Below are positions 10,660 to 23,700 of a stretch of 39,346 bases of DNA, piece by piece. The position numbers and the translations under genes are program-made. Within the stretch, counting starts at the first letter, position 1, and each line of letters opens with the position of its first letter. The stretch is from Deinococcus marmoris (lineage in GTDB: Bacteria; Deinococcota; Deinococci; Deinococcales; Deinococcaceae), in contig NZ_MSTI01000046.1 in NCBI RefSeq assembly GCF_001949125.1, positions 1-39,346 of the forward strand, written 5' to 3'. The notes under the pieces were generated by a model. It had not been told where the DNA came from and ran no database searches. It saw nothing but the letters and a program-made list of their open reading frames with translations.

Positions 10660-12948
10660 GTGAAAGTGAACCCCAAGTTTCTGATCATGATGTCCGCCCT
10701 AGCCGCAGGCACCGCCTTAGCTGCGCCCGCCCCCACCGCTACCAGTGCAGGCACCACCGCCGGGACGGTCATCACCAACACGGCCACCGCCACCTTCACT
10801 GATCCGAGCACGGGCAACGCGGCCACTCCGGTGACTTCTAACACGGTCAACACCACCGTCACGCCGATCACCGGTTTCGATATCGTCTACAGTGACAGCA
10901 GCGCCGACGGCACCACCGCTGCCGTTCCGGCCACCTACACCGAATACAACAGGCCCAACACGCTGGCTGGCGCGACGGTCGTGACCGCCTACACGGTCGT
11001 CAACAATAGCAACATCGACAACTATGTGGTCAACATCGTCGCCGACACCACCGGCACCGGTACGGCCCCCACCAGCGTCAAGTACTACCTGAAGACCGAC
11101 ACGACCTTCGCCAACGAAATCTTCTCGGTGACGCTCGCCAACGGCGGCACGAAAGAAATCGTTCAGGTCATCACCATTCCTACTGTGGCCACAGCAGGCC
11201 AGACCTACGCGGCCAGCCCCAAGGGCACGGCTCCTGCCGTCACCACCGGCACTGTGCAGTTCCCGGTCTACAACGAAAGCAGCAACGTCAACACGCCCGT
11301 CACGCCTGCGGCCAACGGCGACTTGCAGTTCACCCTGGCAACCATCTTCATCCCAGCCCTGACCAACACGCCCAACCCGAACCCCGCGACGGGCAACACC
11401 GTCACGCCGCCTACCCCGACGACCCCCGGCACGCCCGACAACCCAGTGAGCCCCCCCGGCACGCCCGTCAGCACCGATCCCACCAAACCCGATCCGTCCA
11501 CCAGTGGCTACTCGGACCCCACAACGCCGAGTACGGCGATTGCCCAGAACATCGCGGGCAACAACCAGATCGCCTACCCCATCTCCGGTACCACCACCGT
11601 AACCTTCAGCAACGTGGTCAAGAACAACAACAGCACGCTGTCCGATACCGTCAGGCTGTTCCCCACCGATGCCACCAACAACCCCATCGGTACTCTCAAC
11701 ACCACCACGGGCGTCTTTACCCTGACGGACGGTACCACCGTCAGGTTCCTGAGCAGCACCGGCACCGCCCTGCCGCTGGATGCCAACGGCTACCCCGTCC
11801 TGACGGTCCCGAGTGGTGGCTCGACGCCTTACCGCACCCTGGTCAGCACCTTCCCGATCAGTGCCATCGACCCGGTGCCGACCACCATTCTGGTCGGCGT
11901 CAGCTCGGGCAACAAGGCGGGCGCGGTTAAGGCCGACGCCACCACCACCGACAAGATCGTGCCCCCCGGCCTCCAGTTCGGTGACGTGCCCAACACCGGT
12001 ACCAATCCCGACGGCAGCCTGACGGGTCCGGGTGGCAACGCCCAGACCGCCGACCCCAGCGCCACCGCCTCCACTGCGCCGGTCACCGACGCGGGCATCA
12101 ACACCGACCGCACCGTCGTGTTCCCGATGATCATCAGCAACACGGGCGAGTACAACGACACCTACACCCTCCAGTCGGACACCATCACCTTCCGCAATAA
12201 GGACGGCACCACCACGGCTGTCAAGGTCAAGTACGTGGACGCAACTGGTACGCCGCTGCCCACCAACACGGCGGGCGACTATTTCACTCCCGTGGTGCAG
12301 GACAACACCAAGCTGACGGTCTACGCCGTCTTGGACGTGCCCGCCACTGCTGCCGCCACCGACGGCACTTCGCCCGACGTCACCACCCCCAGCGCCACTG
12401 CCGACTACACCTTTGTGCAGAAGGCCACCGCCAACTACTCGGGCGCGGTCGTTACCGACAGCGTCAAGGACCAGATCACCATCAAGGCCGTCGGTAGCTT
12501 GGCGGTGGACAAGTACTCCCGCATCAATGCCGCGATCGATGCCACCTTCATCGGTACGGCAGCCGCGAAGAACCCCAAGACCGCCAACCCCAAGGACACG
12601 CTCAACTTCGCCATCGTCGCCAAGAACAACTACAACGCTCCGGTCAAGAATTTCGTCCTGAAGGATTCCAACAGCCTCGGCACCACCAACGTGTACACCT
12701 ACAGCGACTTCCAGTCGGCGAGCGCGACCCTCACTGGCTTCGGAGTCGGAGCTGCGGCCTACTTCAGCACCGACGGCGGCACCACCTGGGCCACCAGCGT
12801 CACAGCGGCCAGCGTCACGGCGGCCAACGGCGTCTGGGTCTACGTCAACACCGACGGCACCCTGGGCACCAACAACGCTCCCACCGCAGGTGACGTGGTC
12901 CCCACCGGGGCCAGCGTACAGCTCGACATCAGCGTCAAGGTCAAGTAA
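10660..12948 (+). CDS. Exported Thr/Asn-rich 762-residue repeat protein (surface cluster gene 2)
   Basis: Start GTG 10660 with Shine-Dalgarno AAAGGAGAT (10647-10654). A signal peptide (1-21, ...TALAAPA) is followed by a mature N-terminus with the module [13 protein letters not shown] near 33, shared with gene 3. Low-complexity Thr/Pro/Asn sequence follows at about 235-290 (a wall- or linker-like stretch), then several DUF11-like beta-sandwich units ([39 protein letters not shown]) and a C-terminal block [10 protein letters not shown] ending ISVKVK, like gene 1. No Cys is present in the mature part. Function is unknown; it is probably a surface or S-layer-associated structural protein. A strong terminator follows, which makes genes 1-2 their own transcription unit or a highly expressed first part of the cluster. 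Confidence 0.85.
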   Translation: MKVNPKFLIMMSALAAGTALAAPAPTATSAGTTAGTVITNTATATFTDPSTGNAATPVTSNTVNTTVTPITGFDIVYSDSSADGTTAAVPATYTEYNRPNTLAGATVVTAYTVVNNSNIDNYVVNIVADTTGTGTAPTSVKYYLKTDTTFANEIFSVTLANGGTKEIVQVITIPTVATAGQTYAASPKGTAPAVTTGTVQFPVYNESSNVNTPVTPAANGDLQFTLATIFIPALTNTPNPNPATGNTVTPPTPTTPGTPDNPVSPPGTPVSTDPTKPDPSTSGYSDPTTPSTAIAQNIAGNNQIAYPISGTTTVTFSNVVKNNNSTLSDTVRLFPTDATNNPIGTLNTTTGVFTLTDGTTVRFLSSTGTALPLDANGYPVLTVPSGGSTPYRTLVSTFPISAIDPVPTTILVGVSSGNKAGAVKADATTTDKIVPPGLQFGDVPNTGTNPDGSLTGPGGNAQTADPSATASTAPVTDAGINTDRTVVFPMIISNTGEYNDTYTLQSDTITFRNKDGTTTAVKVKYVDATGTPLPTNTAGDYFTPVVQDNTKLTVYAVLDVPATAAATDGTSPDVTTPSATADYTFVQKATANYSGAVVTDSVKDQITIKAVGSLAVDKYSRINAAIDATFIGTAAAKNPKTANPKDTLNFAIVAKNNYNAPVKNFVLKDSNSLGTTNVYTYSDFQSASATLTGFGVGAAAYFSTDGGTTWATSVTAASVTAANGVWVYVNTDGTLGTNNAPTAGDVVPTGASVQLDISVKVK

Positions 12949-12962
12949 GCCCCCCCCCTCGT

Positions 12963-12995
12963 GCGCGCCCTGCCTCTGTGTGGGGCGCGCTTTTT
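12963..12995 (+). terminator. Intrinsic terminator inside the surface cluster
   Basis: An 8-bp stem (GCGCGCCC 12963-12970, GGGCGCGC 12983-12990), a 12-nt loop and TTTTT (12991-12995). The following 130 nt before gene 3 show no clear promoter. Confidence 0.85.
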
Positions 12996-13128
12996 CGTTA
13001 CATGATGGTGAAGAACCGTCCCTCCCACACAACAACAGAAATCCCATTTGCTCCACCCCCAGTTTTGCCCCCACGCACATTTTCGTGCCCGTGCCAACCC
13101 CACCCCGATCCTCCCAAGGAGAAGCCCC

Positions 13129-15915
13129 ATGACCCGCTCCCGATTCATCCTTCCCGCACTGCTGCTGGGCCTGCTCCTGCCCGGCGCACACGCGGGCGCA
13201 CAAAGCCTGACCCCTGCCGGTACGGTGATCACCAACCAGGCGCAGGCCGAGTTCCTGTCGCCCGATACCAACCAGCCGATGGTCTCCGTGTCCAACGTCG
13301 TGCAGACCACCGTTTCTGCCGTGTGTGCCCTGAGCGTGACCCCCGACGGCACGGTGGCCCAGCCCGGCCAGAGCGCGGCCCTGCTGCCCGGCGAGGCGGC
13401 GACTTTCGTCTACAAAATCGTCAACGCGGGCAACGCCACATCCACCTTTGGCGTGTCTGCCCGGACAGAGGCGGGCGGCACTTCCACCCCCGGCCTGAAA
13501 CTGGTGCTGGACCTGAACGGCAACGGTATAGCCGACGCGAACGAGCCGGAGATCAGCAGCGTGACGCTGGACGCCGATAAGAGCGCGGACGTGCTGCTGC
13601 TGGTGGACGCGATCAGCGCCGGGGACGCCTTCGTGAATCTGGTGGCCGGATGCGCGGGTGGGCAGAGCGACAGCAACAACGTCAGCGTGGTGAAGATCAG
13701 CCCACCCCCCGAACTGGCTGTGAGCAAGAGCTTCTCGCCCGCGCTGCTGCGCCCCGGTAGTGAGACCACCGTGACGGTCAAGACCACCAACGGCGGCAAG
13801 GGCCAGAGCCGCGAGGTGATCCTGACCGACATTCTGACCGAGCAACTGGCGCAGGGACTCACCTTCGTGGCGGGCAGCGCCAGCAGCAATGTGGGCACGC
13901 TGGAATACACCGCCGACGGAGTGGATTGGGTTGCCGCCCCCGCAGCCGTGGTGCGCGGCGTGCGCGTGCGCGTGCCCAGCCTGGCCCCCGGCGCGGACCT
14001 GACCCTGACCTTCCGCATGCGCGCCGATGCCAGCGCGGAAAACAAGATCATCCCCAACACCGCCACCGCCCTGACCGGCAAGACCACGGTCATGGATACG
14101 GCGAAAGTGGATGTGCGCTACCTGCCTGCCGTCGCCATCGGTCCAGAGGGCAATCCCGAGGCCCCCGAAGGCAGCGCCGCAGACCGTCAGAGCAGGGCGC
14201 TGGCCGTGGTGGGCCAGCCGGTCTGCTTTGACCACACCGCAAAAAATACGGGTGACGTGAAGGACGCCTTTACCCTGAGCGTGAGCTATCCCACGGGCGG
14301 CGCGTCGGCCACTTTTTACGGCCAGGACGGTCAGCCCCTCGCGCAGCCGCTCCCCCTGGATGCGGGCCAGAGCGCCCCAGTGCGCGTGTGCTACAGCGCC
14401 GCGCAGACGGGGCCGCTGGACGCCCTCATTACCATCAAGGGGGACCGGGGAACCAGCAACGCCACCGCAGACGCCGTGCAGAGCGTCGAGAGCGGTCTGC
14501 CCGAACTGGTCAAGTCGTATGTGGCCACCGCGAAAGACGGCGGGGCGACGGTGACCCTGCCCGCAGGCGCGACGGTGGCGGCGGGCGACACCATCACTTA
14601 TCGCCTCATGGTACGCAATCCCTACAGCCGCCCGCTGACCGGCGTGGTGGTGAGCGACAAACTGACCGCCCATCTGGACTTCGTGAGCGCCACGGACGGT
14701 GGCCTCAGCACCGGCTCAGAAGGCGCGCAGACGGTCAATTGGACGCTGGGCACGCTGGCCCCCAATGAGACACGCGTGCTGACTGTGGTCACGTCCGTCA
14801 GCGCCCGCGTGGTGGACGGCGAGGCCCTCAAGAACATCTTTCAGATGGTCAGCACCCAGACCCCGGACTCGCTGAACAGCAATGAGGTCATGACCCCGGT
14901 GTGGACCGCTAAGCTGGCCGTCCTCAAGGACGTGAACGCCCCCGAGGTGACGCCAGGGGACCGCCTGACCTACACCCTGACCGTCACCAACAAATCGGCC
15001 ACCACGTCCATCATCGACGCGCAGATCAACGACACGCCCGCCAAGGGCCTGAGCTACATCCCCGGCAGCAGCAAGCTGGACGGCCAGCCGATTGCCGATC
15101 CGCAGATCACGGGCGGCGTGCTGACCTGGGCCGTGGCCGAACTGAAAGCCGGGGTGCCCATCACGCTGGCCTACGACACGCGCGTGACCCCCGACGCCCT
15201 GGGCGAACTGGTCAACACCGTGACCGTCAGCGGCGTCGGGGCCGGGGGCGTGGCCCGCGCGATTGCCAGCAACCGGGCGGTGGCCACGGTCAAGCTCAAG
15301 CTGCTGAACTTCGCGCCGCTGTCGGACATCCTGGGTCTGGTGTACGTGGACCGCAACCGCGACGGGCGCTACCAGGAAGGGCTGGACGCCCCGCTGCCGC
15401 GCGCCCGCGTGCTGCTGGCCGGGGGCCGCCAGACCCTGACCGACGTGGGGGGCCGCTACAGCTTTGCCAACGTGGCCAACGGCACGCAGGCGCTGCGCCT
15501 GGACCCCCTGACCACCCCGTACCCGCCGCTGCATGTGCCGCGCGACGGCGGCCTGAGCGGCACCCAGACGGTGTTCGTGAATGGCCTGACCGGGGTGGAC
15601 TTCCCGCTGGCCCCGCTGGGCGGCGAGGTTTCGGCGCTGCGCCGGACCACGCTGACGGCAGGTGACGTGACGCTGGAAAAAGCCGTCTACGCCGTGGACG
15701 GCGGTTACGTGGTCACGCTGAAACTGACCACGCCGCGCGCCCTGGAGGGCGTGGACCTCCGTGATCCGCTGCCTGTCGGGGGCACTTTGAAAGAAGGGCG
15801 CAATAGCGTGGCCGCTAACCTTCCCGCAGGTGAAACGAACCTCACCTACCGCTTTGCCTGGACCGGCGAGCCGCGCGCGGCCACCACCGATCCCACGCTG
15901 AGCTGGAGGGAATGA
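13129..15915 (+). CDS. Exported DUF11/SdrD-B repeat protein (surface cluster gene 3)
   Basis: 928 residues from ATG 13129, chosen for Shine-Dalgarno AAGGAG (13116-13121); the in-frame ATG 13048 adds a non-signal-like tail. A signal peptide (1-25) is followed by [13 protein letters not shown] (module shared with gene 2). Four DUF11-type sandwiches follow: about 195-330 ([21 protein letters not shown]), 340-450, 460-590 ([10 protein letters not shown]...[14 protein letters not shown]) and 597-725 (AKLAVLKDV...[14 protein letters not shown]). An SdrD-B/carboxypeptidase-regulatory-like unit (about 733-800, [17 protein letters not shown]) and a final beta domain close the protein. It is likely an elongated extracellular protein. 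The stop lies 4 nt before the GTG of gene 4, so the two are almost certainly one operon. No sortase motif is seen. Confidence 0.85.
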   Translation: MTRSRFILPALLLGLLLPGAHAGAQSLTPAGTVITNQAQAEFLSPDTNQPMVSVSNVVQTTVSAVCALSVTPDGTVAQPGQSAALLPGEAATFVYKIVNAGNATSTFGVSARTEAGGTSTPGLKLVLDLNGNGIADANEPEISSVTLDADKSADVLLLVDAISAGDAFVNLVAGCAGGQSDSNNVSVVKISPPPELAVSKSFSPALLRPGSETTVTVKTTNGGKGQSREVILTDILTEQLAQGLTFVAGSASSNVGTLEYTADGVDWVAAPAAVVRGVRVRVPSLAPGADLTLTFRMRADASAENKIIPNTATALTGKTTVMDTAKVDVRYLPAVAIGPEGNPEAPEGSAADRQSRALAVVGQPVCFDHTAKNTGDVKDAFTLSVSYPTGGASATFYGQDGQPLAQPLPLDAGQSAPVRVCYSAAQTGPLDALITIKGDRGTSNATADAVQSVESGLPELVKSYVATAKDGGATVTLPAGATVAAGDTITYRLMVRNPYSRPLTGVVVSDKLTAHLDFVSATDGGLSTGSEGAQTVNWTLGTLAPNETRVLTVVTSVSARVVDGEALKNIFQMVSTQTPDSLNSNEVMTPVWTAKLAVLKDVNAPEVTPGDRLTYTLTVTNKSATTSIIDAQINDTPAKGLSYIPGSSKLDGQPIADPQITGGVLTWAVAELKAGVPITLAYDTRVTPDALGELVNTVTVSGVGAGGVARAIASNRAVATVKLKLLNFAPLSDILGLVYVDRNRDGRYQEGLDAPLPRARVLLAGGRQTLTDVGGRYSFANVANGTQALRLDPLTTPYPPLHVPRDGGLSGTQTVFVNGLTGVDFPLAPLGGEVSALRRTTLTAGDVTLEKAVYAVDGGYVVTLKLTTPRALEGVDLRDPLPVGGTLKEGRNSVAANLPAGETNLTYRFAWTGEPRAATTDPTLSWRE

Positions 15916-15919
15916 AACC

Positions 15920-18900
15920 GTGAAGCGCAACCCACACCACCTGCACCGCATCGCCCTGACCCTCTCTGCCCTGCTGGCCGTGGGGGCGGGCGCGAACGCG
16001 ATGGAACCCGGCACAGAAATCAGCACCAGCCTCCCCCTGACCAGCGTGGGCGACGCCCTGAGCTGGACGGTGGGCGACCAGAACCTGACGCTGGATGTGC
16101 CGGTGGGCGGCGTGGTGCGCCTGGAACTGTACAGCCCCCGCCTGGACCAGTCGGACTACCGCAGTGACAGCTATTACGGAGACGAGCAGTATGACGGCAA
16201 CGCCGCACAGGTCTCCACTACCTTCAGCGTGCTGGATGCGGGCGGCAAAGTGGTGGTCACGCGTACCTTCACCCCCGGCAAACACGGCTGGGAAACGCTG
16301 CTGGACCAGAACCTGCCGACTGGCAAATACACCCTGCGCGCCGTCACCCAGGGCAATGGCAAGAACACCTTCGCCATCCGTCTGGCCGGGGTCAGCGCCG
16401 CCGTCAGCGCGGACCGCCTGACCGTCAACGTGCATTCGCAGAACTGGGTTCCGGCCATCAACATCACCACCGACGGCGGCGCTTACGCCTTGAAGATGTA
16501 CGACGGAGACGGCCCCGATGAGCTGGAAGCCCGCGTGATCGACGCGGCCACCGGCTACGCCACGCCACTGCCGATCAGCCGCAACCTGGGCGAGGTGGAG
16601 TTGCCGCTGCCCGCGCGTGCCGGGAACTACGTGATCGAACTGCGCCAGCCCGCCACGGCAAAGCAGTACAGCAACGCGGTGGGCTTCAGCCTGATGCGCG
16701 CGGGCGTGCCGACGCCGATTGCCCTCAGTGTGGTGGACCAGACTGGCCTGCTGCGCGTGACCGCTGAACTGGTTTTGCCCGGTGGTTCCCAGTCCACCGT
16801 CGCAGAAGTGCAGGTGGGGGATCAGACCCTGACCGTCGATGGCCGCAGCGAGGGGCGCGTGGCCGCCGGAAGCTACCCCATCAGCGCCTCAGCCGTCGCG
16901 GGCGCGCAGGTCAGCGTGTCCCCCAGCGTGACCGTGCCGCGTGGCGGCGTGGCCGAGGCCAGGGTGGAAGTGCGCCCGCAGGTGGCCCTGACCCTGGAGA
17001 GCGACAAGCCCGAGGTCTGCGTGGGCGACACCGTGACCCTGACCGCCCGTGCCGCCACGGCTTATGGCGGAGAGTTGCCGCTGGACCTGAGACTGGACAC
17101 GGCAGGACTGACGGTGGACGGCCTCAGTAGCCTGACGGGCACCTTCAGCGCCGCGAAACCCGGCGAACTGCGCGTGACGGGCACGGCCACCCGCCCCGGC
17201 CCGCTGACCTTCAGCGCTACGTTTGCGCCCTGGAATCAGAGCCAGAGCGTGGGGGTCAATGTGCGGCCCGACTCCACCCCGCTGCAACTGAGCCGCCCGC
17301 CGCTGGCCGACACCCTGCCGGGCCAGGAAACCACGGTCACGCTGACCCTGAGAAACACTGCCGATGTGGCCGTTCCCTACACCCTGACCGACATCCCCGG
17401 CGCGGGCCTGGAAGCGCTGGACCCGGCCACTTTCAGCGGCGAGCTGGCGGGCGGCGAGAGCCGGACCCTGAGCTACCGCGTGCGCGTGGTGGAAGCGGGA
17501 ACCTTCAGCCTGAACGCCACGCTGGACACCCCCGCCTGCCCCCGTCCGCAGACCGTGACGGGACAGTTGATCGCGGCGCAGCCTGTGCCTGCCCCCGCAC
17601 CCGCTCCAGTGGTCACGCCGCCCACACCTCAGCCCGCTCCTGCCGTCTCGCGCACGAGCGTCGTCAGCCTGCCCTTCGATGCCCCCGCGCAGGCACGCGA
17701 GATCGTGATCGCGCACGCCATCCCCGAGGGCGCGTCGTTCGTTGCGGGCAGCAGCCGCCTGGACGGCCAACCCATTGCCGATCCGCGTCGGGGGGCCAGC
17801 GGCACGCTGTACTGGACGCTGCCCGGTTCGCAGAACAACACCGTCATGCGCGGCAGCATCACCTACACCCTGGCCCACGCAGGTGCGCTGCCTGAATTGC
17901 CCGCGCCCGCGCTGCTGGCCCGCTACGGCGGCGAGCGCAGCGAGGTTTTGCAGGGCAGGGTGGACGCCGGGGACCTAGCTACCGCCGCCGCCCTGAGCGC
18001 CCCCGAACAGCTCAGCGAGAACGCCGGGGCCGTCAAGTTGCCGCTGGCGGGCAGCGACGTGCGAATCCGTGACCGCATCAGCGTGGTGGTGGAATTGCCG
18101 GTGGGCACGCAGAGCGACCTGAGCGTGAACGGCACGGTGATCGGCGCAGACCGCATCGGCCAGACCACCGAGGACGGTCCGCGCGGTGTGACCCGTCTGA
18201 CCTACGTGGGCGTGCCGCTGAATATCGGCCCCAACGTCCTGACCTTTGCCGGGCAAAGTGTGACGGTCAACCGCGTGGGACCCACCGCAAAGATAGAAGT
18301 CCTGCCCGAGAGCCTGATCGCCGACGGCAGCACCCCGCTGCGGCTGAAGGTGCGGGTGCTGGACGCGTTTGGCCGCCTGTCCTCGCAGTCGTCGGTGACG
18401 CTGCGTTCCAGCCTGGAGCCGCGCACCCCCGACGCCAACAGCACGGAGGCCGATTATCAGTTGCGTCTGACGGATGGTGAGGGCGTGCTGGAACTGCAAC
18501 CCCAGGCGTCGCCCACCATCCTGAAACTGGACCTCCTGCAAGGCGCAAATATTACCCGTCAGACCTTCGCCGTCACCCCCGGCGCGGGCCGCGTGGGTGT
18601 GGGCATGGTCAGCGCCACGCTGGGCCTGGACGGCACCTTGAACCTGAATGAAGACCTGAAAGTGCAGGCCCGCGCCAGCTACGAGGGACCGCTGGCCGGG
18701 GGCAAGATCTATCTGGCCGCCGACAAGGACGGCCTGCCCACCGAGCGCGACACGTTGAAGCGCTACAGCCTGTTCGGAGACAGCAGCGTGGAGAGCGTGC
18801 CGCTTCAGGGCAGTGGTCCCGTGGCCGTGGAATATGACCATCCCGCCTTCCATGCCCAGTACCGCCGCGCCGCGCTGCCTATCGACGTGCTGCCTGTGGG

Positions 18901-20749
18901 AGAACAGTTCACGGCCCTCAGTGCGAACACCAAGGGCAACCCCCTGGTCTCTGGCTTCGTGGCCCTGGTCCCCGAGGCGCGGGTCAAGGACGAGCGCGTT
19001 ACCCCTGAGAACACCCGCATCCTGCGATTGAAAAACGGCGACATCAGCCCCGGCAGCGAGACGCTGGAAGTGGTCACGCTGGAGCAGACCACGGGTAAGG
19101 AACTGGGCCGCGTCCGGCTGCTGCCCAACCTGGATTACCAGCTAGACCGCAGCACTGGCATCGTGACCCTGACCCGTGCGCTGGACCGGGTGGACGGCCT
19201 GCTCAACGACGTGGTGGTTCTGGCTTCCTACCGCCTGGAGAACGAGAATTCGCAGCGCAAACTGGCCTATGGCGCGCAGGCCGGATACGCCGGAAAAAAC
19301 TACAGCGTGGGTGTGGCTGCCGTCAGCCTGGACAGCGTGGTGACCTTCGGGGCACGCGCCCGCTACGCCAACGGCGACACCCGCGCCGACGGCCTGCTGG
19401 CCTATTCCGGCGGAATGCAGGCCAGCCTGGACGCGAATACCAGACTGGGTGGCAGCGGCCTGAGCGGGGGCAACCTGGGCTTCAAGGTGCGCTACCAGAG
19501 CGCGGGGTACGCCGGACTGACCGCCTTCGCGCCGGGTCTGACGGTGGGCGGCAGTTACGACGCAAAAGTGACCAGCAATGTCCGCGCGCTGGTGGATGGC
19601 AAGTACCACCGCACGCCCACGGCCACAGACATCACCCAGGGCGGCAGCGTCTCGGCCCGTGCCGAGGTCGCCCTGTCGCCCTTCAGCGTCGGCGGCGGCC
19701 TCAAGGTGGGCTTCGGCGATCAGCAGGGCCTCAGCGCCATCGCCAGCGCCGGATACCACCGCGCCCCGCTGGACGTGGATGTGGTCCATACCCAGTCGCT
19801 GAGCAGTTCAGGTGTGGGCGGCGTGCAGAAGGCGGAAACTAATATCGGCGTGCGCTACCGCATCGGCAAGGTCACGCTGGGCATCACCGACAAGGTGACC
19901 TGGGGTGTGGGCCAGACGGCGGCCCTGACACTGGACAGCACGCTGGGCCGCACCAACTATGCCGTGGCCTACGATCTGCCCACGGCTGGCGGTCAGGGCA
20001 ACCGCGCCCGCTTCGGCGTGACCACCACCCTGCCGCTGAACGCCCGCACGGGTCTGGGCCTGCGTGGCAGCGCTGTGTACGACATCGCCAGCAGCAAGAC
20101 CGAGTTGGGCGCGGGCGCGGACCTGAACTACAAATCCGACACTGTCAGTGCCACCGCCGGAACCGATCTGATCCTGAACGATAAGGGCTTTGGCGTGGTT
20201 ATCCGCGCGGGCGTCGCCGGACAGCTCACGCCGAAGTTGACCCTCAGCGCCGACAGTCTGGCCGAATTCGGCGCGGGCAAGGGCGGCCTGCGCGCCGCCG
20301 TGGGCTACGCCTACCGCAACAGCGCCTTTAACAGCCTGGGCACCCTACGCTACGTGAACGGCAGTCTGGCGGGCAACAAACCCGAACTGAGCGGCAACCT
20401 GAGCGCCGAGTACCGCCAGCCCGTTTGGGCCGTGCGCGGCGGTGTGGATACCCGCACCCTGCTGAACGATCCGGGCAGCTTCACCGCGCAAGCCGCACTC
20501 GGCGGCACGGCGTACATCGGCGAGCGCTTCGGCATGGGCGCGTGGGGGCGTGTGTTGACGCAGCCCAGCACTGGTACCACCCAGGCGGGTTACGGCCTGG
20601 AAGCCAGCGTGCGCGCCCTGCCGGGCACCTGGCTGACTGCTGGGTACAACCTGGCGGGCTTCGAGGGGATCGGCAATCAATACACCAAAAAGGGAGCTTA
20701 CGTGCGGCTGGATTTGACCTTGGATGAAACGGTAGGAGGAAGGAAGTGA
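15920..20749 (+). CDS. 1609-residue protein: Ig/DUF11 ectodomains plus predicted outer-membrane beta-barrel (cluster gene 4)
   Basis: Start GTG 15920 with GGAGGG at 15905-15910. A signal peptide (1-28) is followed by an N-terminal beta-sandwich (about 30-160) and further Ig-like units to about 550. A Pro/Ala linker (about 552-580) leads to a DUF11-like unit (585-660; motif [13 protein letters not shown], also in gene 3) and an Ig-like unit (about 787-884, [19 protein letters not shown]). The pre-barrel segment has [13 protein letters not shown] near 1072, resembling a motif I associate with gliding/secretion-type barrels. From about 1110 to the end it is a long array of alternating amphipathic strands rich in Gly, Tyr and Asn ([41 protein letters not shown]), as in outer-membrane barrels. 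It may be the membrane anchor or translocator for its neighbours, but this is inferred. It overlaps gene 5 (GTGA). Confidence 0.85.
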   Translation: MKRNPHHLHRIALTLSALLAVGAGANAMEPGTEISTSLPLTSVGDALSWTVGDQNLTLDVPVGGVVRLELYSPRLDQSDYRSDSYYGDEQYDGNAAQVSTTFSVLDAGGKVVVTRTFTPGKHGWETLLDQNLPTGKYTLRAVTQGNGKNTFAIRLAGVSAAVSADRLTVNVHSQNWVPAINITTDGGAYALKMYDGDGPDELEARVIDAATGYATPLPISRNLGEVELPLPARAGNYVIELRQPATAKQYSNAVGFSLMRAGVPTPIALSVVDQTGLLRVTAELVLPGGSQSTVAEVQVGDQTLTVDGRSEGRVAAGSYPISASAVAGAQVSVSPSVTVPRGGVAEARVEVRPQVALTLESDKPEVCVGDTVTLTARAATAYGGELPLDLRLDTAGLTVDGLSSLTGTFSAAKPGELRVTGTATRPGPLTFSATFAPWNQSQSVGVNVRPDSTPLQLSRPPLADTLPGQETTVTLTLRNTADVAVPYTLTDIPGAGLEALDPATFSGELAGGESRTLSYRVRVVEAGTFSLNATLDTPACPRPQTVTGQLIAAQPVPAPAPAPVVTPPTPQPAPAVSRTSVVSLPFDAPAQAREIVIAHAIPEGASFVAGSSRLDGQPIADPRRGASGTLYWTLPGSQNNTVMRGSITYTLAHAGALPELPAPALLARYGGERSEVLQGRVDAGDLATAAALSAPEQLSENAGAVKLPLAGSDVRIRDRISVVVELPVGTQSDLSVNGTVIGADRIGQTTEDGPRGVTRLTYVGVPLNIGPNVLTFAGQSVTVNRVGPTAKIEVLPESLIADGSTPLRLKVRVLDAFGRLSSQSSVTLRSSLEPRTPDANSTEADYQLRLTDGEGVLELQPQASPTILKLDLLQGANITRQTFAVTPGAGRVGVGMVSATLGLDGTLNLNEDLKVQARASYEGPLAGGKIYLAADKDGLPTERDTLKRYSLFGDSSVESVPLQGSGPVAVEYDHPAFHAQYRRAALPIDVLPVGEQFTALSANTKGNPLVSGFVALVPEARVKDERVTPENTRILRLKNGDISPGSETLEVVTLEQTTGKELGRVRLLPNLDYQLDRSTGIVTLTRALDRVDGLLNDVVVLASYRLENENSQRKLAYGAQAGYAGKNYSVGVAAVSLDSVVTFGARARYANGDTRADGLLAYSGGMQASLDANTRLGGSGLSGGNLGFKVRYQSAGYAGLTAFAPGLTVGGSYDAKVTSNVRALVDGKYHRTPTATDITQGGSVSARAEVALSPFSVGGGLKVGFGDQQGLSAIASAGYHRAPLDVDVVHTQSLSSSGVGGVQKAETNIGVRYRIGKVTLGITDKVTWGVGQTAALTLDSTLGRTNYAVAYDLPTAGGQGNRARFGVTTTLPLNARTGLGLRGSAVYDIASSKTELGAGADLNYKSDTVSATAGTDLILNDKGFGVVIRAGVAGQLTPKLTLSADSLAEFGAGKGGLRAAVGYAYRNSAFNSLGTLRYVNGSLAGNKPELSGNLSAEYRQPVWAVRGGVDTRTLLNDPGSFTAQAALGGTAYIGERFGMGAWGRVLTQPSTGTTQAGYGLEASVRALPGTWLTAGYNLAGFEGIGNQYTKKGAYVRLDLTLDETVGGRK

Positions 20750-23700
20750 AGAGGATAAACTTGCTTTCGCGGCTGGGTCGGGCTGGGCTGGGCGTGCTGG
20801 CGTCGGGGCTGTGCATGAGCAACTTTGCCGGTGCGGCGAGTTTTGATTTGCAGTTTGTGAACGGTGTGGCCGTTCCAGGGGGTGGCACATGTGGACTGAC
20901 GCTGAACAGCAGGTGTCGGTTCAACAATGTTGTGGTAGGCGCTGGTACAGGCTCTGGCAATCCCTTTCAACGCGACGTTATCATCACGCTGACAAGGTTG
21001 AATGACGCCACACTGACAAATGTTTTTGACAATGCGACCCCCATCCTGTCGGCGACCCCAGTTCCAGCGGCCTCACAGGCGCAGTTCTTCGCGCCCACAG
21101 TGACGCCGACTCAGAACGAAGCGGGATTAACAAGTTGGGCAGAGTTCACGTTTGATTTTGTTTCGCCGGGAGGTGCTGCACCATTAGCAGGTGCGGGTAC
21201 AGCTACCTTACCAGGTTCCTTCTGGGTTACCAGTTTTGATACTGATGGTGACAGTGGAACATTGAGAGAATTCGTGGAGTTTGTGGGAATCCCAGCCGCC
21301 GATACCGATCTTTCTTCGGGCACTGCCTTGAGCAGCAGCACTGCTGTGGATGGTGGTGTGCAGTACCAATCATCAACAAATGTCCAAGGTGATATTTCTA
21401 CATCTGACGTTCATAAAGCTTCAGCAGTATTCTCGAATAAATCTAGCTTTAAGCTGGTTTACGGTGCCCGTACAGGTACGAGTGGCACTTCGGCTGGTGG
21501 ACGCCTAACCGTTTTCGACTTCTTCAAGCCTGATGCAGTGGTTCTGCGTTCGGCAGTCGATGGCTATAAATCCGTCAAGTTGACCACGGATGCCGATACC
21601 AGCGGCACGGTCACGGCTGGCGACACGCTGACTTGGACTATTACATATGTGAACACGGGAAATGCAGCAGTCAGCAACTTTCAGATCACGGACGCCTTGC
21701 CCAGCAATGTAACCTTTACGACTGGTTCGCAAGTCGTGACGCGAGGGACAGGGAGTACGGCTGTCAAGCGAAACGGTTATGACGGATCGGGAAATCTTTT
21801 GACCAACACTGGAGTGCTTGGCACGAACAGTTCGATTACCGTCAGCATCCCTGTGGTTGTCGGTACAGGCGCTACGAACACCACACTCAGCAATCAGGCG
21901 TCGGCAGGCGGCGTTCTCACGGACAACGTGGATAGCGATACGGTTTTCCCGCCTTCAGTAGGGGCGGCCAGTGGGTTTGGGACCGTTCCCAGCGGCAGCG
22001 TCACGCAGACTGAACTGACCACGGTGAACCCGACGACAGTTGCTATAACCAAGCTCTACGCCATCTCCGGCAACGTCTACGAGGACTACAACTACGGCGG
22101 CGGCGCGGGCCGGGTCTACAACGCGGGCCAGGGTATGAGCCTGCGTCCCAATGTGCGGGTGGAGCTGTACAGCTCAGCGGGAGGCAATGTTCTGGCAACG
22201 GCCTTCACAAACGCCAGCGGCGCTTACATTTTTACGGGTCAGTTGCCCGGCACATACAAAGTACGTGTGGTCAACAGCTTCGTGACCAGCAGTCGTACAG
22301 GTGGATGTGCCCAGGCGGTCAACGTCTCGACACCTCCAGCGGGTTGCACCCAGATTCCTGTCCAGACCTATATCAATGGAAGCGTCAATCAGGTGGGCGG
22401 CGCAGCTCCGGCTGGGACTGACCCTGCGCTCAGCACCACCACCCTGCCTGTTGGTGCCGAGTCGGTCGCCAGCGTTACCATTAGCACAGCCGACGTGCCG
22501 GATGTGGATTTCGGCTTCAACTTCGATACCATCGTCAACACCAACGACAGCGGTCAGGGCAGTCTGCGCCAGTTTGTGACCAACAGCAACGCGCTGCTTG
22601 GCAACAGCAGTCTCGTGCAGGTGGGTCAGACCGCAGGCAAAGAAACCTCAATCTTCATGGTGCCGACAGGAGTGCTGACGGGTGGCGTAGCGGTTATCAA
22701 CCTCGCGTCCACACTTGATGTTACCGACAGTAACACCAGCATTGACGCCACCACCCAGACCGCCAACACCACGACCAGCACGGGTGACACCAATACAGGC
22801 GCGCTCGGTACAGGCGGCTTGATAGGTGTGGACAATTTGCCCCTTAGCAAGGTTGATCGGCCAGAAGTAGAAATCACCCTGACGGCAGCAAAAGCTCTGC
22901 AAATCTCGGCGGCCAACTTCACTCTGCGGGGTGTGGCGCTGCACGGCGGCAACCAACTGGTGCTAGGAACTGGAACCAATGCTGCTGACAACGCTCTAAT
23001 CGAGAAGAACATTTTCGGCACTACGGCCAAGGCTTTTACGCTGCCCGCCAGTTTGCCCTCAGCCCAGTATGGAATCTATGTTGTCAACGGTTCAGGGACG
23101 ATCTTAAATAACCTGATTGGTTACTCCTATAATTCGGGGATTAATTATCTGGGTGGGGGCGCTGGCCTGACCATTCAGAACAATGAATTTCAGCAGAGTG
23201 GTTACGTGCAGGCTGGTGGCGACGCTATCACCCTGACAGGCAGCACTACTGCTGGCTTTGCTAAACCTGTAACGATTACTGGCAACCTGCTCGCCAGTAG
23301 TAATTCCAGCGGCATCCAATTTGAGATCGGCAGCGTGGCCAACAATACCGTGACCAATAACACTATTACTGGCAACGGCAAGGGTGGGGCCGCCACCCGG
23401 CTAGAAGGTTCTGGTATTCACTATCTGGCCCGCAATGCTACGGTCAACAGCACCAACAGTGACACCATCACAAAGAACGTGATCTACAACAGTCTGAGTT
23501 CTGGTGTCGTCGTCAACTTTGGCCAAAAGAATGTGACCATCAGCCAGAATTCATTTTACTTGAATGGCCTGACCTCAATTGATTTCACCGCCTCGGACGG
23601 GTATGTGGGCGGAAATGCCAACTATGGTAAGGGCAATGGCGTGACACCGAATGATGGTGCCACGGTGGCCCGTGAGGGTAATACGGGGCAGGACTATCCG

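Noticed and set aside
10717..14673. A 1318-codon open frame on the minus strand across cluster genes 2 and 3
   Set aside because: It runs antisense to two genes with signal peptides, Shine-Dalgarno sites and recognisable domains, and crosses a terminator. Its Gly/Val/His-rich product has no domain; it results from GC-rich repetitive codon use.
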